Assembly: GCA_009761415.1 (NCBI GenBank)
Contig: QUOL01000017.1
Location: forward strand, 124,001-188,000
Direction of reading: 5' to 3'
DNA: 64,000 bases
From: Sarcomyxa edulis
Lineage: Eukaryota > Basidiomycota > Agaricomycetes > Agaricales > Mycenaceae
Part shown: positions 24,510-36,391 of the stretch, piece after piece
How positions within the stretch are numbered: position 1 is the first letter of the stretch
How the letters are laid out: each line of letters starts with the position of its first letter
Position numbers and translations under genes: made by a program
Notes under the pieces: generated by a model
What the model was told of the DNA's origin: nothing
Database searches by the model: none
What the model saw: only the letters and a program-made list of their open reading frames with translations

Positions 24510-25199
24510 ATGGTATGTTTCAGCGTTTTAGACACCTCCCCGCCCTCGTTATCCTGCCCATTCTCGTTTTCCGCTCTCAAAATGACTCACAACTGTTGGA
24601 TGGCTGAACTGACTTGTGGATGTGCTTAGCCCCCCAAAAAAGTCAAGGCACCTAAGGAAGAAAACGTCTCTCTCGGCCCCCAGGTCGCAGAGGGCGAGCA
24701 CGTATTCGGCGTTGCCCACATCTTCGCCTCCTTCAATGACACCTTCGTTCACATCACCGATTTGTCTGGAAAGGAAACCATCTCCCGTGTCACCGGTACG
24801 CGAGTCTACTTTCGATGCCTTGGTCACGGATACTCAAATACTTTTCATTGATAGGTGGGATGAAAGTCAAGGCTGATCGTGACGAGTCTTCGCCCTACGC
24901 AGCTATGTTGGCTGCTCAGGATGTCGCTGTCCGGTGCCGCGAAGTCGGCATCAACGCCCTCCACATCAAGCTCCGTGCTACCGGTGGAACTGGAACCAAG
25001 ACCCCAGGCCCTGGTGCCCAGAGCGCCCTCCGCGCTCTTGCCCGTGCTGGTATGCGTATCGGAAGAATTGAGGATGTGACACCCGTCCCCACTGATTCCA
25101 CCAGGCGCAAGGTGCGTTCCCTCTATCGGCGCTTTTTCTGTATCAAGAGTCTGATGGTCTTCTCTCTTTTAGGGTGGTCGTCGTGGTCGTCGTCTATGA
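24510..25199 (+). CDS. RPS14: Small-subunit ribosomal protein uS11 (S14)
   Basis: The first coding exon is just the ATG at 24510-24512, directly followed by a GTATGT donor. Exon 2 starts at 24630 with [19 protein letters not shown], exon 3 at about 24855 with [19 protein letters not shown], and the last exon encodes GGRRGRRL before TGA at 25197-25199. The conserved uS11 blocks [32 protein letters not shown] and [20 protein letters not shown] are all present, giving about 150 aa, the usual length. uS11 sits in the platform of the 40S subunit near the mRNA exit. The gene appears intact. Confidence 0.96.
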
Positions 25200-25438
25200 T
25201 CACGTCCTGCCGTCTTGCTGCTGTCGGGTCAAAATATCGGTCTTTGCCGTCTTGTATTTAGGTCGTCGATGCTCAATACGTATGTCGCCGCTCGACGCGC
25301 AACAAGTTCTTTGGCTACGTCAAAGTTCTTGTCCCGCGGTCGTCCACTCCATTTTGTGTTGGCGTTTTATCTGAGTTCCTTTATGCTCTCGAGTCTCATG
25401 TGAACCGTTTGATCATCTTAAGTCCTTTCTCTCAAGTT

Positions 25439-25493
25439 GAAGAGCGACCACATTGGCTGAGATACTTTAGCTCAGCCAATATGATCGCTCTTC
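25439..25493. repeat. Near-perfect 23-bp inverted repeat (hairpin) between convergent genes
   Basis: The left arm 25439-25461 and right arm 25471-25493 are complementary with two mismatches around a 9-base spacer. Each arm contains GAGCGA(C/T)CA and TTGGCTGAG or its complement. It lies 240 bp after the RPS14 stop and 73 bp before the convergent F-box gene stop. It could form an RNA hairpin in either 3' UTR, or be a tiny foldback element. Confidence 0.85.
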
Positions 25494-25565
25494 TTTCCCA
25501 ATGTCACTTTCCCTCCTCGACAAAACAAACAACATGCGAAATGAGGCGATAAATTGTTCGAAAGA

Positions 25566-27251
25566 TTACATGTAGATATCTCTGAAAGGTGAGAAAGGTG
25601 GCAGAGTAACAGGCCGGGTCGCATATACACCATTGCACCAATCATCCACTACGTATTCGTCAAAATCGATGCTGATGGTCCTCAATCCCGGACACCTCTC
25701 CCCTACTTCTTTGAAGAATGATATTTTGTCTTCCCCGTCGACCATTAGACACGACGCTGCGAAGGAGACACGCTGAACAGACGGAAACAACGCTAGCCAT
25801 CTAGGAAGCAAGGCAACGACTGCGGTGCTGAACGAAAACCGGAAGTCCGTACGCAACTCTAGCTTCGTAACGCTCTCTGGAACATTGCCGCCGGTTCCAT
25901 CGATCTTCGCCTGGAGCCATTCTTCCATCCCTGTCTCTTGTATCAGCCTCAACGAGAGAGTGAGCCCATCCTTCTTATGGTTAGCGACAGCAGAAAGGGC
26001 GTCGTCCATGGATGTGTAATCAGATGCTTGGCCGATAGCCACACCATTAAACGACGAGACTGTGACAAACTCGAGATTCGGGAAAGCATATGGGCTCTGG
26101 AAGATATTCGTGATTTCTGCTGGAGTGGCGTTTATGGTAGTCAGAATTGGAAGACATGCTTTTGGTAAACGGGGCTTTAGAACTGGGGGCTCTGGAGCAG
26201 TGCTGAAAAGGGTTAGATAGACAATGGAAGGATGGCGGGAGAGGAAATCGGCAAGGTCGTGAAAAGGAACTCCAGATTCGCGGATGGTTAGACTTGCGAG
26301 GTGAGGTAGCGTTAACCGGGGCAGGATGGTGCTCCATTTCTCGGGCGGAAGGCTCAAGAATTCGAAGTAGAGGCTGGTGAGAGGCGATGCGTTGAGAATT
26401 GAGAAAGTCCAATTGCAGAAGTAAGTGTTGAGTAGTATCGACGAATATACGTAGAAGGAATCGAAGGAGGGTTTTGAGTTAGTATTCACGGCGAGGACGG
26501 AATCTGACTCCGTAGAAATTGCGGATAGAGCGTCTCCGATGGAAGAGGTGCCCGCAAGGACATCAGAGACGTCCTCGGCTGATAGATTTGCCATGCTCCA
26601 AAGCCCCGTTATATGATGAGCTCCCCCAGGGAAAAAATTCCCCTGGCGAATTCTCAGGCTTTTGCACGACCTGTCCACGATTGCGTTGAGAAGCTGACCC
26701 AAGGCTTCATGCCATGTCTCCAAGTTCAACGCAATCGGGGAGAAATTTTTCTTCACGACCCAACTATCGAGCTTCCCAAGCTCGAGGTTGAGCGATTCTA
26801 CTGCTTCCAATTTCGATACTAGAGCGTGTAATCGACGGACTTCTCGTAAAAGCCTTTCTTCGCCGGCATTCAGGGTGCAGGATAATTCTTTGACGGAAGT
26901 CAATGATAGAGAGAGGCGAAGTGCAGGTAGAACGTCCATGGCGATGTTTATCGTGTCAGCATCCCCGTCGGTATTTACGAGAGAAATCGATTCTGGTGCG
27001 GAGTCTAGGAGGTCATATCGTAGAAGGCAGCTGTGGATCGCGAGATTGTGGAATCGTTTGCATGTCATGGCGAGCATGCATAATGCTTTATCGTCGAGAG
27101 CATCGCAGATCTGGAGGATGAGCTCGTTCGCGAGTTGGTACAATTCAAGTCGAAGTCGCTTTCCCTTTAGAGTGGTAGGTTTTCGAGAGGCTTTCAAGAG
27201 TATGCTGTACCTATCGGTTGTAATCAGAGTGCGAGCTTGACGGCGGTCCAT
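25566..27251 (-). CDS. F-box protein (561 aa, single exon)
   Basis: A single uninterrupted 561-aa frame. Residues about 36-80 match an F-box: RLRLELYQLANELILQICDALDDKALCMLAMTCKRFHNLA, with the typical L(P).E(L/I)...I...L....L..L...C..(F/W). The rest contains irregular leucine-rich segments (for example LPRLTLPHLASLTIRESG and LPRWLALFPSVQRVSFA), suggesting a degenerate LRR substrate-binding part. F-box proteins bridge SKP1 of SCF ubiquitin ligases to targets. Such single-exon F-box genes form large lineage-specific sets in agaricomycetes. The target is unknown. Confidence 0.75.
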   Translation of the reverse strand: MDRRQARTLITTDRYSILLKASRKPTTLKGKRLRLELYQLANELILQICDALDDKALCMLAMTCKRFHNLAIHSCLLRYDLLDSAPESISLVNTDGDADTINIAMDVLPALRLSLSLTSVKELSCTLNAGEERLLREVRRLHALVSKLEAVESLNLELGKLDSWVVKKNFSPIALNLETWHEALGQLLNAIVDRSCKSLRIRQGNFFPGGAHHITGLWSMANLSAEDVSDVLAGTSSIGDALSAISTESDSVLAVNTNSKPSFDSFYVYSSILLNTYFCNWTFSILNASPLTSLYFEFLSLPPEKWSTILPRLTLPHLASLTIRESGVPFHDLADFLSRHPSIVYLTLFSTAPEPPVLKPRLPKACLPILTTINATPAEITNIFQSPYAFPNLEFVTVSSFNGVAIGQASDYTSMDDALSAVANHKKDGLTLSLRLIQETGMEEWLQAKIDGTGGNVPESVTKLELRTDFRFSFSTAVVALLPRWLALFPSVQRVSFAASCLMVDGEDKISFFKEVGERCPGLRTISIDFDEYVVDDWCNGVYATRPVTLPPFSPFRDIYM

Positions 27252-27955
27252 AACACTTCGTGCAATCGTGCTGTCGACTCGGAGCCCTTGAGGACCTCGA
27301 GTCTGCCTCGAGGCGATTTATCCATTCGATCGACCCGTCTAAACACGTGTAGCTGGAGGAAAGCAAGGTAGCCTGCGATAAGACAGATATAGAACAGATA
27401 TCGGACCGGGACGATTACATATGCGTACTCTGAGCTGGTCGTCCTGTATCGGTGCGTGGGATATCATTACTTCCACGATCTTTACAAGGCGTAAGCCCGC
27501 ACGAATGACGCTCTCATCTGCAAGATGAGCTGATATTCTGTGGAAAGGAAGATACGAACGACTCCAGTCCAAGAGAAATTGATTCTCGGAAGTACTTCGA
27601 GTATCAGTTTAGATCGATCTAGAAAGAAAATGGCGTAATGGTTGAGACAAGGTTGCACAAAGCTTGACATCATCAAACAGGCAACTTCAGCACTTCTGGA
27701 TAGTACAGAACAGACCAATACCCAAGAAAACGCACATTTTTTAAGTCCTTTTCCAGGGATACGATATTTTGACATGAATGAGTCACCAAGGGCGGCGCGT
27801 GACAAGACGACGCGCGTGCGAGCGTGACCTTAGTGACGGATGCCGGCGGGCTGGCGGGCGCTCAGGCTGGCAACTCGGGGTTGACTTGGGGACGACTCTT
27901 TCTTCAAGACTATCATCGAGAGCAACCACCAATTTGCGCGCTCTTCACAAGCCTC
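27252..27955. other. Shared upstream region of two divergent genes
   Basis: It separates the minus-strand F-box gene from the plus-strand acyltransferase and probably contains both promoters. The frame upstream of 27956 is open but not family-like. Confidence 0.5.
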
Positions 27956-30315
27956 ATGGAGCTAAAGCTTGTCTATCGAATTCTTCGCAAAGTCTCTGAC
28001 TGGACTCTTGAGGGTTTCTACTCTGAAGTCTACATCGAAGGACACGAGAATATCCAAGAGGACAATCGTCTAATCGTGTACGCATCCCCTTATTGAGACA
28101 GTGAAGAACAGACATGTACTGTACCTGCTTAGGGTCTCATCCCATCACAATGAAATGATTGATATCGCGACTTTGGGTGAGTGCTCTACATGTTGTAGTC
28201 AGATATTGTTTTCCTGATGTTCAGACTTACTCGCAAGCCGTCACTATTCCACATCGTAGGCATGTATGTTTTTGGGCCAAGGCCTCCATGTATGTCAACC
28301 CGATAGCGCGAGCAGTGCTTCTCTCTTCAGGCAGCATACCTGTCCAGAGAAATCCCGATGGTGCTGCCCGGTCAAAAGGAACAAGTTCTGCACCGTCAAT
28401 AACCCAAGCGTCCTTATTTCGTGAAACCACAGCCTTCATTTCAAAGAGTGAGTCTTTTACTTTTCGACTTGTACAGGAATTGACGAAGGCAACAGGACAG
28501 GTCGTCGGAGTCTTTCCCGAGGCGACTAGTTATACCGAACCGAGAATCATGCAGGTGAAAGAGGGCGCGGCATGGGCTGCCGTCGAATATATACGCTGGG
28601 CCACAGAAGCTGAAAAAACGTCGTCTCCGACGGTTTCTTGGAAAGGTTTGTCCATCGTACCCGTGGCCGTAGTCTATACGGACAAATCCAAATATCAAAG
28701 TCGCGTAAGTAGTTCACGTCTTTAGTGATGATCATTCTCACTGAGATTCTGCATTTTAGATATATGTAAAGCGCGTATTTACCTCTGTTTCTACGAGACC
28801 CAACCAAGCTGACCCCACGCACTCCTTGATCTAGGTACGGAAAACCGATCTCTGTCGATGACTACGGACATGTTCTGGACTCTGATCCGGACATGGACCC
28901 ACACGCCGTGGTGAAATCGATCACGCAAAGAATCGAGAAGCAACTCTTGGAAATGACGGTCAACGCGCCAGATTGGTGAGTGATCTTCTTCGGGCTTACT
29001 GCAGAGTGGTTTTGATGGAAACGAAGGGACACCCTTCATTCTGCCAGAATGGCTAGGGATATCCTGTGGGACGACGAAAGAAATATTCCTCTGAAGAAAT
29101 TCGTGCAAGTCTCTCAAAAGTCCGTCCGATTCATAAATCTTCTCTCCTCTGGCTCACTAATCTTGAAATGGACTTAGACTCGTTGATGTTTTCTCTCAAC
29201 CAGACTCTTCATACCCAGACTCTCTGCTGCATCTCAAAAAAAGCCTCATAAAATATTTTGCCCTTCTCTATTACTGCAAGATGACGCACTCTAGCCTAGC
29301 ATCCACATATCCAGCCGTCGAAGAAGCTCCAACTATCCCGAAAGCCCTATTTGTCGCTTTGACGCGACTGATGACCACCATCCTTCACCCACGGTTTATC
29401 TTGTTCCTCCCGCCGTTATTGGTGCATGTTCCTGCCTACCTTACTGGAAGCCTTGCCTCTCGATTTCTCGCAACACGCGGAGAGGAAGAAGGGCAGGCGC
29501 AATTCAAGGCTATCTTCGGTGGACTTGGGATGGGCTTGGGATATTCCTCAGTGGCCTATGGCACTATCAAGTCTTTGGTCAATCTGGGCGATGGCAGCTC
29601 GAGTCTTCTCGCGCGTCTTGCTGACTCGAGCCGAGGGAGGTTCAGCGATCTCTTTTCTGTCTTGAAGCGACTTGGTTCTTTGCTCCGTGGGGATGCTGGG
29701 AATCTCAAACAGCTGCTAGGGATAGTGACTGTTACGTGCGGAACTGCATGGGCCTTGTTCAGATGGCATAACTCGCTGGTAGGAGGTAAAACCTCTTTCG
29801 TCCGCAACACCTGGATTCAGAGCTAATGCATCGTGCGAAAACTAGGCAACTACAGACAGTAAGTTCGTGCCTTTGTTTACTGGACTTCGACTTGATCGTC
29901 ACCCAATGTCAGATATAAACGTCTATCAGCGTCTCTGAAGATCTTATCTGGCGCTCTGTCCCCTCGATCGTCAGACATTCCTCTCACAGAACTGGAAGCC
30001 TATTCCACACCTCCACCCCCACCCGTCAATCCGTACATCAAACGTCGCAGAGGATCCCCCACCTCAGGCACTTCGACAACGTCTGTCTCGAATAATTCTA
30101 GTAGCTCTTCAGTTTCCCTCCCAGCAGAATCAAGCGAAAGTCCTAGGCGACCTCCCAGGGTCGTTTCTTCTCGAAGACTCATTCGACATTTATTTGCTGC
30201 GCGGAAAGATGCTACTCTGGCTTTGGGACAATACTTGGCACATCCTGCGATGAAGGACACCGTCGATTTTTTGGAGGTTGAGGGCGCCAAGATAAGGCGA
30301 GGGGGATGCTTATAA
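27956..30315 (+). CDS. Glycerol-3-phosphate (or DHAP) O-acyltransferase, SCT1/GPT2-like
   Basis: It transfers an acyl chain to the sn-1 position of glycerol-3-phosphate at the ER or lipid-droplet membrane, the first step of phospholipid and triacylglycerol synthesis. The start MELKLVYRILRKVSDWTLEGFYSEV is family-like. Motif I (HX4D) is SSHHNEMID near 28145, and motif III-like VFPEATSY lies near 28512. YGKPISVDDYG and a C-terminal hydrophobic pair around ILHPRFILFLPPLLVHVPAYL near 29385 follow. The protein ends in a Ser/Pro-rich tail at 30313-30315. Two junctions are non-canonical: an AAG acceptor at 28237, and a likely GC-type donor near 28773 needed to join YVK to YGKPIS. These could be real, or could indicate mild decay. 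Family length and domain order are otherwise normal. Confidence 0.85.
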
Positions 30316-30702
30316 GAAGCGTTGTGGTTACTTTTTTTCGCGTTGTATGTATTTTATTCTTTACATAGGGTATTATCAGTCCTGTCGTAGCTGAACGATG
30401 CAGACGAAGATATGAGTATCTCCGGAGTCTGGACAAGATGGGTGCCACCGAGAATGAGATGCCACCCATTTGGATTATCGTATGTGACCGTTGCGCGTCA
30501 CAAATTCATAAACTTTTTAGCGCTCTAAAATCTCGAAAAGTCATCCTTCATTAGCGCCCTCACGAAGCGCCGCCACGAGGCCTGATGCTTCCCATATTTT
30601 CTTGCACTGATGAGAGGCGTTACCTGCTGGTCTATCGTCTATTGAAGCGTCTTCAGCTCTTGTGCTCCGCAAGACCGGCTATTCCAACGATTTCTTGATG
30701 TA
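30316..30702. other. Intergenic gap
   Basis: It separates two plus-strand genes. It contains a T-rich tract near 30330-30360 and nothing else recognisable. Confidence 0.5.
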
Positions 30703-33283
30703 ATGCTGGTCGCTCACCCTTCTAGTCGATGCGATGTCTGCTTGGAAGCGTATACATTCGATGCCTCACCCGGAACGATACCAATCACGCCCCATGCTAT
30801 TCCATGTGGCCATATCTTTTGTCGTCAGTGAGTGGCATTGACGTTATCATTATCGGAAAACATCGATTTTACCACACTCTTCTCCATAGATGTCTTCAAA
30901 CTGTCTCGCCTACTTTTTGTCCGTTGTGCAGAAAGCCTTATCTTCCCGATCGTATCAAGAAGCTCCATATTGATCAACCAGACACTGAGACAGAGGATCG
31001 GGATGTCGACTTGATACAACGATTATGCGTGGCGTGGGGAGGACAGACACCGAGTGCAAACTTCACACCCTTGATAATCGAAGTTGACGCGTGGCTAAAG
31101 TCGAGGACGGACGATGAGGTGAGTCTCGGGACATCTCAATAATGGCTGTTGCACAGACTGACTAGTCTGATTTGCAGAGTGCTCCATTACGCGGAGTCAG
31201 AGAGGCTCTAACTCGACATATATTATTGAAGGACCAACGAATACATGACCGCCGGAAAATAGATCAATTGGAGGCTGAAAAGACAGACCTGGAAGTCAAA
31301 TTGAAGGAGTACGAGCAAGCTTTGACTAGCCATGTCGAAGAAAGCGAGAAAGCGAAGATGGTTCTGGTAACGAAATGCGAGCAGCTGACGGGGTATGTTC
31401 CTCTTGTATCAATCAAACCTTGGAACATATTTTCTGATTTTGGGGTCTGTTCTTGGCCAACAGGCAGGTGCGTTATAACGTCCCTCTTTCACGAAAATCT
31501 AGTGCCACTAATATCGTTATCTTACCAGACGGCTGATTTGGAACTCCAGATCGAAATACTTCGCTCTGGGTTCGGGCAACGATCATCATCGAATCCACTG
31601 CCCCCGCCCCCTCTACCCGTGCCTCCTGAAAGATTGCCTCTGTTCGCCAGGTCTCTGGCTCTCGACTCTGACGGCAATTATAAAGATGACATGTACTCAT
31701 TTAATGTTAATGGGCCCGAGGATCGTCGGATGGCCGAGGCTGAGGAGAGGATGAAGAAAAAGCCCCTAGCTTACAACATCTATGCACCTCCGGAGCCGAA
31801 CGCACAATCCACTGCTGCTGGAATCGTGCCCGGTGCACGACCCGAAAATCGATATATCCCATCGCGTGTAACCATCAATAAGTCAGACGGCACCAAACAG
31901 TTTATAGAGACTGACCCCATTGTCCGCCTCGCTGAGACGTCCTACTCACGAGTAGATGATGTCGATATGGATCCGTCTGCTCCCGCCAGTGCATACGTAT
32001 CGGGGTATGAATCTGGTTATCGAAGTGGTCATTACATGGCGGAACCTCCTCGCGGACGAACACATGCTCAGGAAACGCTTGCATCTATTCTTTCCGATCC
32101 CAATGTCCCGAGATCACGGAGGCAGTCTACAACGTCTCGGAATCCTGTGTCGTCTCTTCAACACGCTCATCGATCCCAGTCACGTCATTCGGCGCCGTCT
32201 GAGCAGGTGTATAACGGTACCGAAGTATCCGAATCCTTACAAGCCTCGGAAATGACAGGAGTTCCTGTAGCACCGCAGACCGTCAATTCTACGCCGCGCT
32301 CCCACACGTCGGATGAAGTCTCGAGTAGCAGACCAAGGTCTTCGAGACGCAGCACGGCGTCTAGCCAACTAGAATCGTATACAAGTGATTCTACTCACAC
32401 AGGCACCCCGTCCTCTAGTATCCAGCTTCGTGCTCCGCGTATGAATCCACGAAGTCTAGCGAGCCAATCCTCCGGCGGTTCGGCATGGGAGAGGATGTCC
32501 CAAGCGGAAGGCTCGATCAGGTCTACGGGAAATCCTCTGACCGCTTCATCTTGGGGGACGCCTCGTACCAATGAGCTATTGAGCCTTCATGGGAGCACTC
32601 CAGGAAGCATAGGTCAGCTCGGGTTGATGAGCTTCCCTCCAATCGGAAGTGATAGAGGAAGCATAGCCTCGTCGTCTGCAGCTACTTCTAGTAGAGATGG
32701 GACTTACTACCTCCAGTATGTCGAAGCGGGATATCCTTCCCAAGATGTCGCCCAGACACCGAGGACACGGTCAGACGGCGCTTCGTTGTCAATCCTGTCC
32801 CCAGATTCTTCGGTAGCTTATTCAGAAAATAACAATCGTGCACATCGTGTCAGTCATCGTCGGCACACCTCCCATTCAACCATTCCCGCGCCATCACAGG
32901 ATACTGCTGAGGTTCTTGAACAAATTCGCGGAGCGCCTGCTTATCGAACAAATCGAACAAGTAGAACTAGAAGTCGCCATACATCTAGTACGCATCCTTC
33001 TTCCCATGGCCATTCCAATAACTACAACCCTGCCTATGATCCTGCCCGTGTACCTTCCTCCGTTCATGCCTCCCTGGATGCCACTAGAGCTTATGAAGCC
33101 CCTACATATCCTCCCGGCAACCCTACTGTCGACTTCGCGGGCTTCAGCACTGGCAACACCGGCAATGCTTTGGGCTTAGACTTGGCCCCAGGTACAGCTA
33201 ATCCGCAGATCTCTGCACCTACACCAGTCACTTCTAGCAGACTGGTTTCACGCTCATACAGTAACGATACCATCTCTCGATAA
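30703..33283 (+). CDS. RING-finger/coiled-coil protein, paralogue B (putative E3 ligase)
   Basis: The start MLVAHPSSRCDVCLEAYTF at 30703 opens a C3HC4 RING: CDVC, HAIPCGHIFCRQC across an intron ending near 30890, and CPLC. After the RING come RIKKLHID, a helical segment with LIQRLCVAWGG, and VDAWLKSRTDDE. A coiled coil (RRKIDQLEAEKTDLEVKLKEYEQAL) and a very long Ser/Pro/Arg-rich disordered tail containing PLPPPPLPVPPERLP end at TAA 33281-33283. The intron around 31392-31530 was placed by eye, so the open frame through it may overstate the length. It shares its layout with paralogue A at 19678-21152. The specific target or pathway cannot be read from the sequence. Confidence 0.72.
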
Positions 33284-34094
33284 ATTCTTGGCTTTGATTG
33301 CTGTTTTCTCGACATTCACGGATTTTCCGCATTTACTGACACCTCTATATTATTTTGCGATTGTATCGTTATATTCCTCTTCACATCGATCTTTCTGCGT
33401 ATCCAACTGTCTCCTAAGCCGGAAGAGATAAGGATACCAAGTACTATATGTACGCTCTGCGAGCAGTGGCGTTCATTCTGGAAGAACGCCGAAATCTGTT
33501 CTGACAAACACGTCCACGATATGTCCACCCTGCGACAATCGAACACTGTCCTGCGTGTAGACTGTTGTCCTTCTTGCATCTAACAATGGTCGTAATGTGC
33601 TATACTAGACCGACGAACCTCAAGGTTGAACTCTTGCGATGGCAGCTGACTTGTTTCTAGGGTTCGACTCCATTCCATCTCCGTCTCATGGGAGTAAAGC
33701 TTGGAGACGAATGTTGATATGAAGAATTGGACGCTGAAGTCCTCATTAATTTTCGGTGAGTCGCATGCGTCTAAGCCAAAAACAACCTCAACGAAATTTC
33801 CCTCCTCACCAGTCATCCGAATACAGTTTCCGTAAATCATTTGAGATTTGGATTAGGATCGACCGTAGGCTTCGTCTGATTTCACTCCTCAAAAACTTGC
33901 TATTGACAAAAGCGTCGCATACTCAGTCACGTAAGTGCCTCGCGCATTTTGAACCTCGTTCCCATCGGTGGAGTATAGAAGCTAACATTTACACACGAGT
34001 GACAAGCGGCGAACTACGTGGATAGTTTATTATGGCCCTCAAAACCCTGTCCTTGGTTGACTTCTACGAGCCCATCTTTTCTTCAGTAACGCTC
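33284..34094. other. Intergenic region before P450 copy 2
   Basis: Frames on both strands (33580-33840 minus, 33756-34025 plus) have no recognisable content or splice structure. An in-frame ATG at 34032 would lengthen the P450 by 21 residues. Confidence 0.45.
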
Positions 34095-36391
34095 ATGGAC
34101 TCACCTATCATGGATTTGAAACTACTCCTCGCTGTCGTGGGAGTAAGTGCTATACTCATGTTGCGCCACTTCAGAAAGGCAACAAGGAGTCGACTACCTT
34201 TGCCTCCCGGCCCAAAGGGCCTTCCTATTGTCGGGAATCTGTTTGACATTCCTACCAACAAGCCATGGGAGGTGTATGATCAATGGTTCCAGCAATATGG
34301 TATGTTTATGACATGTGTGCGCGTCTCGATCTAATCATATTTTAGGCGATATCATCCACGTTGAAGTGCTCGGGAGGCCTATCATTCTTCTTGGATCTGC
34401 ACAAAAGTGCTTTGACCTTTTCGAAAAGCGATCGTCCATATATTCCGATCGCATTCGGTTACCTATGCTTAACGAATTGTGAGTGCAAGTCAGGTCTACT
34501 TTTTTCAGTGTGACTCAAAATACTTTACCATAGAATGGGATGGGATCTTGGCTTCAATCTCATGAGGGTACGTGAAAATCTCATGCCGAAAATCCTTCGA
34601 AGGCGACTGAGTCTGTTAAATTATCAGTATGGATCTTGGTGGCGTCGACATCGCCGTTGTTTCCATCGATATTTCCATCCTACCGCTTCTCTCAAGTACC
34701 GACCTCTTCAACTCAAAGAGTCTCGCGCTTTTCTTCGTGGTTTGCTAGATACTCCTGACAATTTCCTACACCATGTCCGGCAGTAAGTATCCATCTCGAT
34801 ATTGATCTTGATCTCACTTACGGAGTCTCTCAATGTAGTGCATTCTCCGCAGTCATCATGAAAGTGACTTACAATATCGAAATACTGGAGTCAGAGGATC
34901 CATATATATCCACGGCTGAAGAGTCAATGGATAATTTGGCACAAGCAGGTTCGTTGGTCCGTCTCTCTGTGCCACAACTCGAATGTCTGAGACGCTACCC
35001 CTCGAGCAGGCATTCCAGGGACATTCATGGTTGACTACATTCCAATATGTGAGGAACGTCTTTATCACGAGTTGTTTCTGTTCTGCAATTCATATCGTAT
35101 AATCCTCTTAAAAGTGAAATATGTCCCATCCTGGTGTCCGGGTGCTGGGTTCAAGAAAAAGGCGGCTCACTGGAGACAGGTCAACTCTCAGATGGAGAAT
35201 CGCCCCTTTGATGCTGTGAAAGATGCGATGGTAAGTCCGTACCTATTGTCCAATCAATGATTTCTTTACAACGTAAGTGCGGGATTACAGGCGCGGGGTG
35301 GGGCCGGGCCATCAATTGCCGCAAGTCTGATAGAGGCATTGCCTGAAGGAGATCTGCGTGAAGAAGAAGAGATCATTGCTCGCCATTGTGCTGCTATCGC
35401 GTATGCAGGTGGGTCAAGTAGTTGATGCAGTTCATGGTTATACCTAACTTATCACAAAAACTAGCTGGGGCTGATACGGTGGGTAATTGGGGCCTACTAT
35501 GGTCAAACCCAACTTATGATATGTTTGAGCGCAGACTGTCTCGACTGTTCAATTCTTTTTTTTGGCCATGGCTATGTTTCCAGAAGCACAGGCTAAAGCA
35601 CATGCAGAACTTGATGCGGTGGTTGGGGAAGGTCGGTTTCCCGATTTCGGTGATTATGACTCACTTCCCTATATCCTTGCAACAATGAGAGAAACTATGC
35701 GATGGCATCTGGTGGTTCCGCTGGGTAAGCTGACTCTCATAATCGCCAAAATCTTTCATCGTTGATTCCTACGATCATCAGCCCTCGCACATGCCTGTAC
35801 AACCGATGACGAGTACGAGGGCTACCTCATTCCAGAAGGGGCTATCGTTATGGGCAGCAGCTGGTGCGCCGTTATCTGTGCTATGTTGACGTCGAATGTA
35901 TACTCACAAGACAACACAGGTCTATCCTGCATGATCCGAAGATGTACCCTGACCCCCACACTTTCAACCCAGACCGCTTTTTGAAGGATGGTAAATTGAA
36001 CCCTGAAATCAGAGATCCTGCTACTGCCGCGTTTGGATTCGGGAGACGGTCAGTGCTCAGCAATCCAGAATTTCAGAAACCCTCATAAGACGCAGGATAT
36101 GCCCTGGACGACACATGAGCGACAGCTCACTCTTCGCCATGATTACGTCGATACTCACAGTTTTTAAGATCACCCCTCCGGTCGATGATTGTGGCAATCC
36201 TGTTCAATTGAAAGCCGAGGTGACAACTGGTCTGCTATCGTAAGTCCGTCTATTTTTTACCACTGCATTTGTATCCACGCTCCATCAGATACCCCGTCCC
36301 TTTCAAATGTGTCATCAAACCACGATCGAGCGCAGCCGAGAAACTCATCCACGAGACTCAGCTACAGGACGGGGCGGCAGGTGACATTTGA
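34095..36391 (+). CDS. Cytochrome P450 monooxygenase, copy 2
   Basis: The start MDSPIMDLKLLLAVVGVSAIL at 34095 gives an N-terminal anchor comparable with its paralogues. The hinge is SRLPLPPGPKGLPIVGN. Other landmarks are DIIHVEVLG near 34346, RRHRRCFHRYFHPTASL near 34645, and the I-helix AGADT near 35464. ExxR is RETMRW near 35694, PDRF is in FNPDRFLKDGK near 35970, and the haem signature is FGFGRR/ICPGRHMS, split by an intron near 36050-36095. It ends AAGDI at TGA 36389-36391. Exons read without a break, so it looks intact. It is more diverged than the others: RETMRW instead of KECMRW, and DPYIS instead of DTYIS. It is the first of three plus-strand P450s; substrate unknown. Confidence 0.88.

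Noticed and set aside
28452..28480. GTGAGT...TACAG looking like an intron in the acyltransferase
   Set aside because: Only 29 bases long and not a multiple of three; the unspliced frame already joins family motifs correctly.
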